Of a DNA stretch of 6,091 nt, positions 1 to 5,242 are shown one piece after another. The notes under the pieces were generated by a model, which was not told the DNA's origin, did not search any database, and saw only the letters and a program-made list of their open reading frames with translations. The stretch is taken from NCBI GenBank assembly GCA_003645825.1, contig QNCQ01000121.1:1-6091 (forward strand), read 5' to 3'. The stretch's first letter is position 1. Every line of letters begins with the position of its first letter. The stretch comes from Fidelibacterota bacterium (GTDB lineage Bacteria; Fidelibacterota; UBA2242; B5-G15). Made by a program: the position numbers and the translations under genes.

Positions 1-2
1 AG

Positions 3-353
3 TTCTTTGATATTGAGGATTATAAAGATAGAGTTGATCTTTTGTCTAAATGCTATACATATATGGTTTACTTTAACACACTCAGGATTAACAGATATAA
101 AGGTGGTGTTACTCCACTAAAAATAGCCTATGAAGCAGGTGATAAAAGCAAAATTGATTATAACAAACTCATTAAATTTAAACCTGTAATACTTGATCTT
201 TTCAGCTCAGATTATTGTAAAATGTCTTCCCAAGGTGTATACCATGTTTCTGAATCAGACACCTCGAGGACTATTTTTACTTGTATATGTTCTCGATACT
301 CATTAAAATTATGGGCTAAAATTGAGGTGTGTCATGGCGAGGTTGACTGTTGA
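3..353 (+). CDS. C-terminal end of a probable integrase-core (DDE) transposase, cut by the window edge
   Basis: The frame is open from the left edge to a TGA at 351-353, so the start and the catalytic core lie outside the window. The first 40 or so codons read like the tail of IS3/IS481-type transposases just after the catalytic glutamate: an acidic/aromatic start (FFDIEDYKDR), then YFNTLRINRYKGGVTPL at about 69-119, matching the family pattern 'YN..R.....GG.TP'. PVILDLF and GVYHVSESD further on also fit the tails of some of these proteins. The last 25-30 codons (from about 265) look unlike protein, and the frame runs 20 nt into pgk, so the original stop may have been lost or the element truncated. 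The match is from memory of the family, not a search. It could also be an unrelated protein, but the motif spacing argues for a transposase. Confidence 0.5.
   Translation, partial: FFDIEDYKDRVDLLSKCYTYMVYFNTLRINRYKGGVTPLKIAYEAGDKSKIDYNKLIKFKPVILDLFSSDYCKMSSQGVYHVSESDTSRTIFTCICSRYSLKLWAKIEVCHGEVDC
245..263. repeat. Small imperfect palindrome, candidate transposon terminus
   Basis: TCTGA (249-253) and TCAGA (255-259) are exact inverted copies around a single central A. Extending outward, TGTTTCTGA pairs with TCAGACACC at 7 of 9 positions. It lies where the transposase-like reading stops looking like protein, and TGT/ACA-like ends are common in IS3/IS481-type elements, so it may mark the right end of the element. 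The left end is not in the window and no target duplication can be tested. Confidence 0.2.
281..309 (+). promoter_or_regulatory. Candidate sigma-70-type promoter for pgk
   Basis: TTGTAT (281-286) and TAAAAT (304-309) are separated by 17 nt. The -10 box matches TATAAT at 5 of 6 positions; the -35 box matches TTGACA at only 3 of 6. Transcription would start near 316 and leave a leader of about 18 nt before the pgk ATG at 334, which still contains the GAGGTG ribosome site. The region is AT-rich, so such matches arise easily. The unit might instead be read through from upstream. Confidence 0.35.
324..329 (+). promoter_or_regulatory. Ribosome binding site that fixes the pgk start
   Basis: GAGGTG sits 4 nt before the ATG at 334. 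The in-frame TTG at 322 would overlap this site and have nothing comparable upstream. The ATG start also gives the usual short N-terminus of the family (MARLTVDDL). Confidence 0.65.
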
Positions 354-1536
354 TGATTTGAGAGTAAAAGGCAAAAGGGTTCTGGTTAGAGTTGATTTTA
401 ATGTTCCATTGGATGAAAACCAAAACATAACAGATGACTTTAGGATAAGGGCTGCATTGCCAACAATTAAGAAGCTGGTTGAGGATGGTGGAAAGGTAAT
501 ATTGATGTCGCATCTTGGAAGGCCGAAGGGGCAGAGAAAACCCGAGTTGAGTTTGAAGCCGGTTGCGAAAAGATTGCAAGAGCTTCTTCCGGAAGTTAAG
601 GTGTATTTCATTGATGATTGTATAGGTGAAAGTGTTAAGCAATCTGTTAATAAGTTAAATGATGGCGAAATCTTATTGCTTGAGAATGTGAGATTTTATA
701 AGGAAGAAGAAAAAAATGATCCGGATTTTGCGAAGAAACTGGCTGAACTCGGGGATATTTACGTAAATGACGCTTTTGCTACGGCGCACAGAGCTCATGC
801 TTCTACAGCAGGTATAGCTCAGTACATTAAGGTGAGAGCCGCTGGTTATTTACTTGAAAAGGAATTGAAGTATCTAAAGGATTATCTGGAGAATCCGGAA
901 CAACCCTATACTGCGATACTGGGTGGTGCAAAGGTATCTGGTAAGATAGAGATAATTGAGAGGTTGATTGGTAAGGTTAAGTATCTGCTTATTGGCGGTG
1001 GGATGAGTTACACATTCCTGAAGGCGAAGGGTTTAGAAGTGGGGAGGTCCTTGCTTGAAGAGGACAAAATTGAGCTTGCGAAGAGAGCAATGGAGAAGGC
1101 GAAGGAAGCCGGGTGTGAGCTGATTTTGCCTGTTGATGTTGTTGTTACGTCCGAAATTTCGGAGGATGCTGATAGCGCGCTGGTTAAAGTTGATAGCATA
1201 CCCACGGATAAGCAGGGAGTGGATATTGGTTCGGAAACAGTAGCTCTCTTTACTGAGATAATAGAAAAGAGCAAGACAATTTTATGGAATGGCCCTCTTG
1301 GGGTTTTTGAAGTATCCAAGTTTTCTGTAGGAACAGAGTCGGTTGCCAAGAAGCTTGTGGAGGTTACTGAAAAGGGTGCTGTTACGATTCTGGGTGGTGG
1401 TGATACAGCTGCTGCAGTGAAAAAATTTGGTCTGAGTGAGAAATTTACTCACGTTTCAACTGGTGGAGGAGCATCTCTGGAGCTGCTTTCCGGGACAGAG
1501 ATGATCCCAATTAAATTATTATCTGAGAAGGAATAG
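334..1536 (+). CDS. pgk: Phosphoglycerate kinase
   Basis: This cytoplasmic enzyme transfers a phosphate between 1,3-bisphosphoglycerate and ADP to give 3-phosphoglycerate and ATP, the first ATP-forming step of lower glycolysis, and it works in reverse in gluconeogenesis. The protein has 400 residues, normal for a bacterial PGK. The N-terminal substrate-binding domain has RVDFNVPLD (19-27), SHLGRPKG (59-66), LLENVRF (115-121) and the ND.F..AHRAHAST block (145-158). The C-terminal nucleotide domain has GGAKVSGK (197-204), GGGM (221-224), WNGPLGVFE (318-326), GGGDTAAAV (354-362) and STGGGAS (375-381). All signature segments are present with no internal break. The gene opens a compact unit, and tpi follows after only 3 nt in the same frame. 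It is probably transcribed from a promoter just upstream, next to a transposase remnant. Confidence 0.98.
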   Translation: MARLTVDDLRVKGKRVLVRVDFNVPLDENQNITDDFRIRAALPTIKKLVEDGGKVILMSHLGRPKGQRKPELSLKPVAKRLQELLPEVKVYFIDDCIGESVKQSVNKLNDGEILLLENVRFYKEEEKNDPDFAKKLAELGDIYVNDAFATAHRAHASTAGIAQYIKVRAAGYLLEKELKYLKDYLENPEQPYTAILGGAKVSGKIEIIERLIGKVKYLLIGGGMSYTFLKAKGLEVGRSLLEEDKIELAKRAMEKAKEAGCELILPVDVVVTSEISEDADSALVKVDSIPTDKQGVDIGSETVALFTEIIEKSKTILWNGPLGVFEVSKFSVGTESVAKKLVEVTEKGAVTILGGGDTAAAVKKFGLSEKFTHVSTGGGASLELLSGTEMIPIKLLSEKE

Positions 1537-1539
1537 GAA

Positions 1540-2307
1540 ATGAGGCAGGTAATTGTTGCTGGTAACTGGAAAATGAACAAAACTGTATCTGAGTCGGTGG
1601 AATTTGTAAAGGAATTGCAGGAAGGGCTTGGGTTTGATTTGAAGCTCCAGGTTCTTGTTTTCCCACCTTTTACATCTCTTTATTCCATAGGAAGAATTGT
1701 TGATAAGAGTAGGATCGGTTTTGGTGCTCAAAACATGTACTTTGAGAAAGCGGGGGCTTTTACTGGTGAGATATCTGCAGATATGATAAAGTCGTGTGGT
1801 GGGGAATATGTTATAGTTGGGCACTCGGAGAGGCGACATATTTTTGGTGAGTCTGATGAAGTGATTGGGAGAAAGGTAAAAAGTGCTCTTGAGTCAGGTT
1901 TGAAGCCTGTTGTGTGTATAGGAGAGAAACTTGATGAGCGAGAGGCGGGAAAGACCGAGCAGGTAATCGAGAGGCAATTTTATAAAGCTTTTGAGTATGT
2001 TCAAGAAGATATGATAGAAGATTGTGTGATTGCCTATGAGCCTGTCTGGGCTATTGGGACGGGAGTAAATGCTACCCCAGAGCAGGCTTGCGAGGCTCAT
2101 GATTTTGTTAGAGGTTTGCTGGAAAAGAAGTATAACGGAGGTGTAGCAGAGAATTTTACCATTCTTTATGGAGGTAGCGTAAAGCCTGGAAATTGTAAGG
2201 AACTTTTTGAGAAGAATGGAGTAGATGGTTTTTTGGTTGGTGGTGCTAGTTTGAAAGTTGTTTCTTTTTTGGAAATTATCAAGATTGTGAATAATATGTT
2301 AGTGTGA
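1540..2307 (+). CDS. tpiA: Triosephosphate isomerase
   Basis: This enzyme interconverts dihydroxyacetone phosphate and glyceraldehyde 3-phosphate in the cytoplasm as a TIM-barrel, usually a dimer. The protein has 255 residues, the standard length. AGNWKMN (7-13) carries the substrate-binding Asn9 and catalytic Lys11. VGHSERR (93-99) carries the electrophile His95. AYEPVWAIGTG (165-175) carries the catalytic base Glu167 and the flexible loop 6. YGGSVKPGN (210-218) and VGGASL (233-238) form the phosphate-binding end of the barrel. AGAAGGAA-like sequence in the last codons of pgk, about 7 nt before the ATG, serves as ribosome site. The start lies 3 nt after the pgk TAG and in the same frame, so one stop codon is all that separates the two enzymes. 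The next gene, secG, begins within or just after its stop. Confidence 0.98.
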   Translation: MRQVIVAGNWKMNKTVSESVEFVKELQEGLGFDLKLQVLVFPPFTSLYSIGRIVDKSRIGFGAQNMYFEKAGAFTGEISADMIKSCGGEYVIVGHSERRHIFGESDEVIGRKVKSALESGLKPVVCIGEKLDEREAGKTEQVIERQFYKAFEYVQEDMIEDCVIAYEPVWAIGTGVNATPEQACEAHDFVRGLLEKKYNGGVAENFTILYGGSVKPGNCKELFEKNGVDGFLVGGASLKVVSFLEIIKIVNNMLV

Positions 2308-2309
2308 GG
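2304..2309 (+). promoter_or_regulatory. Ribosome binding site that decides the secG start
   Basis: GTGAGG lies across the tpi stop codon and leaves 6 nt before the ATG at 2316. The alternative in-frame GTG at 2304 would use these same bases as its start and add four residues (MRLE) in front of the membrane helix. The spacing favours 2316. Confidence 0.5.
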
Positions 2310-2315
2310 CTTGAA

Positions 2316-2672
2316 ATGTACACTTTTTTTATTATCATACATGTGTTGATTTGTATACTGCTTGTTATTGCTATTTTGATGCAGGCGAGTAAGGGAGGTG
2401 GACTTTCCGGTACCTTTGGGGGAGTTGGTTCGAGTGCTCTTTTCGGTGGCCGGGGTGCAGCAACATTTCTTTCGAAGGTTACAACTGGACTCACAGTAGC
2501 ATTCTTTTTTGTAACAGTGTTGATAGCGCTTATGTCAGCGCCAAAAGGGCAGCCGGAAAGCGTTATTAAAAAACAGGCGGAAAAGGGAGCTATCCCAAGT
2601 GCAAATTTGCCGGTTCCCGCTGGCAGTTTGCCCGAGGGAAGTGCTCCGGTGCAGGGCGGTGAAAAGAAGTAA
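2316..2672 (+). CDS. secG: Preprotein translocase subunit SecG
   Basis: SecG is the small membrane subunit of the SecYEG channel and assists SecA-driven export across the inner membrane. From the ATG at 2316 the protein has 118 residues: a first membrane helix (about 4-23, ending in MQ), the glycine-rich cytoplasmic loop typical of the family (ASKGGGLSGTFGG at 24-36, then SSALFGGRGAATFLSKVT at 39-56), and a second membrane helix (about 57-74). A hydrophilic tail of some 45 residues, rich in Pro, Gly, Ser and Lys, follows. Tails like this vary between lineages. A GTG start at 2304 overlapping the tpi stop would give 122 residues and is possible. The gene is packed against tpi and followed 21 nt later by tRNA-Leu(GAG), an order also seen in Escherichia coli (secG-leuU). 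Confidence 0.93.
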   Translation: MYTFFIIIHVLICILLVIAILMQASKGGGLSGTFGGVGSSALFGGRGAATFLSKVTTGLTVAFFFVTVLIALMSAPKGQPESVIKKQAEKGAIPSANLPVPAGSLPEGSAPVQGGEKK

Positions 2673-2693
2673 TGTTTTTCTTGGATGAGGGAT

Positions 2694-2775
2694 GCCGAAG
2701 TGGTGGAACTGGTAGACACGCACGTTTGAGGGGCGTGTGGGGAAACCCGTGCGGGTTCGAGTCCCGCCTTCGGCA
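2694..2775 (+). tRNA. tRNA-Leu, anticodon GAG
   Basis: A complete class II cloverleaf can be folded by hand. The acceptor stem GCCGAAG (2694-2700) pairs perfectly with CTTCGGC (2768-2774), with discriminator A at 2775. The D-arm region has TGGTAGACAC. The anticodon stem CACGT/GCGTG (2721-2725 with 2733-2737, one T-G pair) carries loop TTGAGGG with GAG at 2728-2730. The long variable arm is GGG-AAA-CCC (about 2740-2748), typical of Leu. The T arm is GCGGG-TTCGAGT-CCCGC (2751-2767). It reads CUC and CUU. The 3' CCA is not encoded, since CAA follows, so a nucleotidyltransferase must add it. No promoter or terminator separates it from secG (21 nt before) or the TPR gene (35 nt after), so it is probably cut from their shared transcript. 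Confidence 0.97.
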
Positions 2776-2810
2776 CAATTTTGTAAGGGAAACAAAAAGG
2801 GGTTATTAGT

Positions 2811-4088
2811 ATGAAGCTATTGAAACTGAGTGTTTTGTCAGTTGTTTTGTGTGTTGTAATCGTTGCTCAGGACCCTCTGGTAGAGGCTTATGATTCGCTT
2901 AAAGCCGGAAATGTGGAAAGAGCTCTTGAGATTTGCCGTCCACTTGTAAAGGAGCAGCCGGATTACGCAGCGGCTAACTTTTTGTTGGGTAAGATATATT
3001 TTTCATTAGGTGAGCTTGATAGTGCAAAGAAATATGTGGACAAAGCTATTGCCCTCGAGCCAGCTAATCAGGAATATCGTACTGAGAGGGAGCGTATGTC
3101 GAATTTTATATCCAAGCTGGCTGAAGCTCAGAGGTTGTATAACGATGCAAAGTATACTGAAGCTGAGAAGGTGTATTTTGAAGCAGTCCAAATGAATCCT
3201 AACTTTGCAGATTCTTATTATTTGCTCGGGATGGTTTATGTTAGACTCGGGAACTATAAGAAAGCGAGAGAATATTTTTCAAAAGCTATAGAGATGGAAC
3301 CCGAAGAGGGAAAATATAAGAAGAAATATGAAGCTTTTGTAAAGCAGCTTTTGTACGAAGGAAATCAGATTTTTAGCAGGAGAGATTATACCGGAGCTCT
3401 AAAAAAGTTTCATGATGCTATAGATTTGAACCCTGAGGAGCCGCTTGCTTATTATCTTTCAGCAGTGGTTTATTTAAAAATAAAAGATTACGATAAGGTT
3501 TTTGAATATATTGATAAGAGTTTGCAGTTGAACCCTGAGTACCATAAAGCCTACCTGGTAAAGGGAAAAGCGTATTTTTACAAAGGAGAGTATCAAAAAG
3601 CAATAGAGGTATATCAGAAGGCTCTGGAGATTAAATCTGATTACGTCGACGCGATGGAAAATCTTGGTATAGCATATTATAAATTACGGAAACTCGATGA
3701 GGCTCTTAGATATTTTAAAGAGGCACTGAAATATGAGAAAGACAAGGCAAATATATATGAGAATATAGGCGCTATACTGAATGAGCAAAAGAAATATAAA
3801 GAATCTATACAGTATTTAATGAAAGCTGTAGAGCTGGATCCCAGAGATTATAAGAGCTGGCTGAGACTGGCGCAGGCATATAATGACCAGGGGATGCCTC
3901 AAAAAGCCAAGAATGCAGCAAAGAAAGCCTTGAAAATAAAGCCTGCCTGGGCACTTGCATATCTGGAGCTCGGGATAGCAGAAAGAGCCTTAGGAAATAA
4001 GGCTGCGGCGAGACAGGCTTTCCAAATGGCCGCAAAGGATCCACGATATAGAAAGTATGCTGAGTATGAACTGAAAAGGACACAGTGA
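2811..4088 (+). CDS. Exported TPR-repeat protein
   Basis: The 425-residue protein starts with a short basic segment and a hydrophobic stretch (about 3-19, ending IVAQD), a likely Sec signal peptide with cleavage near residues 19-20. There is no clear lipobox, since the Cys at 14 sits inside the hydrophobic core. The rest is about eleven tetratricopeptide repeats of 34 residues, starting near 22, 52, 102, 132, 176, 210, 244, 278, 312, 346 and 380, with the usual pattern of small residues, aromatic Y and a closing '..P'. Extra spacers of about 10-16 residues follow repeats 2 and 4. TPR arrays form superhelical scaffolds that bind other proteins, so a role outside the inner membrane in assembly or cell-envelope organisation is likely, but no partner or catalytic domain is visible. 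AAGGGG 8 nt before the ATG is a good ribosome site. The gene ends the pgk unit, just before a terminator. Confidence 0.9.
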   Translation: MKLLKLSVLSVVLCVVIVAQDPLVEAYDSLKAGNVERALEICRPLVKEQPDYAAANFLLGKIYFSLGELDSAKKYVDKAIALEPANQEYRTERERMSNFISKLAEAQRLYNDAKYTEAEKVYFEAVQMNPNFADSYYLLGMVYVRLGNYKKAREYFSKAIEMEPEEGKYKKKYEAFVKQLLYEGNQIFSRRDYTGALKKFHDAIDLNPEEPLAYYLSAVVYLKIKDYDKVFEYIDKSLQLNPEYHKAYLVKGKAYFYKGEYQKAIEVYQKALEIKSDYVDAMENLGIAYYKLRKLDEALRYFKEALKYEKDKANIYENIGAILNEQKKYKESIQYLMKAVELDPRDYKSWLRLAQAYNDQGMPQKAKNAAKKALKIKPAWALAYLELGIAERALGNKAAARQAFQMAAKDPRYRKYAEYELKRTQ

Positions 4089-4119
4089 ATGTTTCTAAAT
4101 ACCTTTAAAATAAATCTTT

Positions 4120-4146
4120 AGGGGGCTTTTAAAGGCCCCTTTTTTA
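4120..4146 (+). terminator. Intrinsic terminator after the TPR gene
   Basis: GGGGC (4122-4126) pairs with GCCCC (4135-4139), extended by weaker pairs on both sides (4120-4121 with 4140-4141 and 4127-4128 with 4133-4134), and closes on a short AT loop. A T run (4140-4145) follows directly. It starts 32 nt after the TPR stop and ends the pgk-tpi-secG-tRNA-TPR unit. The reverse strand lacks a matching T run, so it acts in one direction. Confidence 0.88.
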
Positions 4147-4153
4147 GGTTTTG

Positions 4154-4192
4154 TTGTAATAAAATTGATCAAGATTGTTAAATTAATATAAT
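4154..4192 (+). promoter_or_regulatory. Candidate promoter(s) at the start of the HAD-acpS-nnr unit
   Basis: Two overlapping possibilities exist. TTGATC (4165-4170) and a perfect TATAAT (4187-4192) are 16 nt apart, but this -10 box covers the ATG at 4191, and transcripts would begin inside the gene near 4199. TTGTAA (4154-4159) and TTAAAT (4178-4183) are 18 nt apart, are weaker, and would start transcription at about 4190, making a leaderless mRNA. A terminator just upstream makes a promoter here necessary unless transcription reads through. Confidence 0.4.
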
Positions 4193-4874
4193 GATAAAAG
4201 CTGTAATTTTTGATCTGGATAATACCCTGATAGATTTTATGAAGATGAAAGAGGCCAGTGTAAATGCTGCTATTGAAGCAATGCGTGATGCTGGCCTGAA
4301 AAAATCCAGCGAGGATATCAGAAGAGGAATAAATAAAGTTTACAATGAGAAGGGTATTGAGTACCAGTATGTTTTTGATGATTATTTAAAGGAGGAGCTG
4401 GGGAGAATAGATTATAAAATTCTTGCATCGGCAGTGGTAGCTTACAGAAAAGCCAAAGAGGGTAATTTGCAGACATATCCTTATGTGCATTCCACTATGA
4501 TAAAGCTAATAAAAATGAGGTTAAAACTTGCCGTTGTCTCTGATGCTCCCAAGAGAGAGGCGTGGTTGAGAATTTGTGCAACGAATTTGCAGAATTATTT
4601 TGATGTTGTTGTGGCTTTTGAGGATACTAATGAGAGGAAACCTCATCCTAAACCGTTTCAGTTAGCGCTGGAAAAGCTTGAGATAGCTCCAGAAGAGGCT
4701 ATTATGGTGGGAGATTGGGTAGAAAGAGATCTTGTTGGGGCGAGGACGGTAGGAATGAAAACTGTTTTTGCAAGATATGGTGACACATTTGACACAAAAT
4801 ATTCTGGAGCTGATTATGAGATAGATTCTGTTGAGGAAATTATTGATATAGTAAGGAAAGAAAACAAAATATGA
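4191..4874 (+). CDS. HAD-superfamily phosphatase (subfamily IA type)
   Basis: HAD enzymes hydrolyse phosphate esters through a phospho-aspartate with Mg2+. The 227-residue protein has all four motifs: DLDNT (nucleophile Asp8, acid/base Asp10), VVSD (Ser117), RKP (Lys150) and GDWVERD (Asp175 and Asp180). Residues of about 15-90 form a helical cap between motifs I and II, which puts it in the subfamily with an N-terminal cap. The overall look (MIKAVIFDLDNT, the AVVAYRKAK cap segment, GDWVERDLVGA) recalls the archaeal/thermophile Mg-dependent phosphatases such as Pyrococcus PH1421. The substrate cannot be told. The start must be 4191, because the next ATG (4239) would remove motif I and a stop lies in frame at 4179. 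Yet no Shine-Dalgarno precedes it, unlike the other genes here. Its TGA overlaps the acpS start by 4 nt. Confidence 0.9.
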   Translation: MIKAVIFDLDNTLIDFMKMKEASVNAAIEAMRDAGLKKSSEDIRRGINKVYNEKGIEYQYVFDDYLKEELGRIDYKILASAVVAYRKAKEGNLQTYPYVHSTMIKLIKMRLKLAVVSDAPKREAWLRICATNLQNYFDVVVAFEDTNERKPHPKPFQLALEKLEIAPEEAIMVGDWVERDLVGARTVGMKTVFARYGDTFDTKYSGADYEIDSVEEIIDIVRKENKI

Positions 4875-5242
4875 TTAAAGTTGGTGTTGATATAGTTAAG
4901 ATTGATAGAATTGAGAATATGATAGAGAAATATGGAAGGCGTTTTCTGGAGAAGAATTTTACTTCTGCAGAAATAGATTACTGCAACTCGAAAGCGTATC
5001 CCTGTCAGCACTTTGCGGGAAAGTTCGCAGCGAAAGAAGCTGTAAAGAAAGCCTTACTTTCACTTAATCCGACATTAATGGTGCTTATGAGAAATGTAGA
5101 GGTAAAAAATGGGATAGATGGAATACCGTGCATAGAGCTCCATGGAGCTTTGAAAGAGATATGTAAGGATTATTGCATAGAAGTGTCCATTTCTCATGAA
5201 AAAAATGGGTATGCAGTGGCAATGGCGATGGTGGCGATATGA
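4871..5242 (+). CDS. acpS: Holo-[acyl-carrier-protein] synthase
   Basis: AcpS moves 4'-phosphopantetheine from coenzyme A to a serine of acyl carrier protein, activating it for fatty acid synthesis. It is usually a cytoplasmic trimer. The 123-residue length is typical. GVDIVKIDRIE (5-15) contains the Mg2+ ligand Asp7. FAGKFAAKEAVKKAL (48-62) contains Glu56 and the conserved lysines. SISHEKNGYAVAMAMV (106-121) is the closing signature. After the KEA block, where many AcpS proteins have a Gly-Thr-Gly turn, this one reads LLSLNPTLMVLMRNVEV, a local divergence. The ATG at 4871 overlaps the HAD stop (ATGA), and the nearest AGGA is 13 nt away, so coupled translation is likely. The downstream neighbour, nnrE-nnrD, overlaps in the same way. 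The pairing of acpS with nnr-type genes is common in bacteria. Confidence 0.95.
   Translation: MIKVGVDIVKIDRIENMIEKYGRRFLEKNFTSAEIDYCNSKAYPCQHFAGKFAAKEAVKKALLSLNPTLMVLMRNVEVKNGIDGIPCIELHGALKEICKDYCIEVSISHEKNGYAVAMAMVAI

Noticed and set aside
322..333. TTG at 322 as the pgk start, adding MRCV
   Set aside because: It would overlap the only good ribosome site (GAGGTG at 324-329), and the ATG at 334 gives the normal family N-terminus.
710..716. A run of seven A in pgk as a possible frameshift site
   Set aside because: The frame continues through all later PGK motifs, and no stop or alternative product follows within a sensible distance, so it is an ordinary Glu/Lys/Asn codon run.
1008..1349. 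Minus-strand open frame inside pgk (113 codons)
   Set aside because: It is antisense to a conserved part of pgk with all signature motifs, is Ser/Thr-rich from reversed codons, and has no family resemblance.
2672..2693. A separate promoter for the tRNA in the 21-nt gap after secG
   Set aside because: The gap is too short for a -35/-10 pair, and I found no convincing boxes within the end of secG. Co-transcription is simpler.
2279..2776. A long minus-strand open frame (165 codons) across secG and the tRNA
   Set aside because: It lies antisense to a certain secG and a certain tRNA, and its start reads through the reverse complement of the tRNA-Leu. Such frames are a common false call. It has no recognisable domain.
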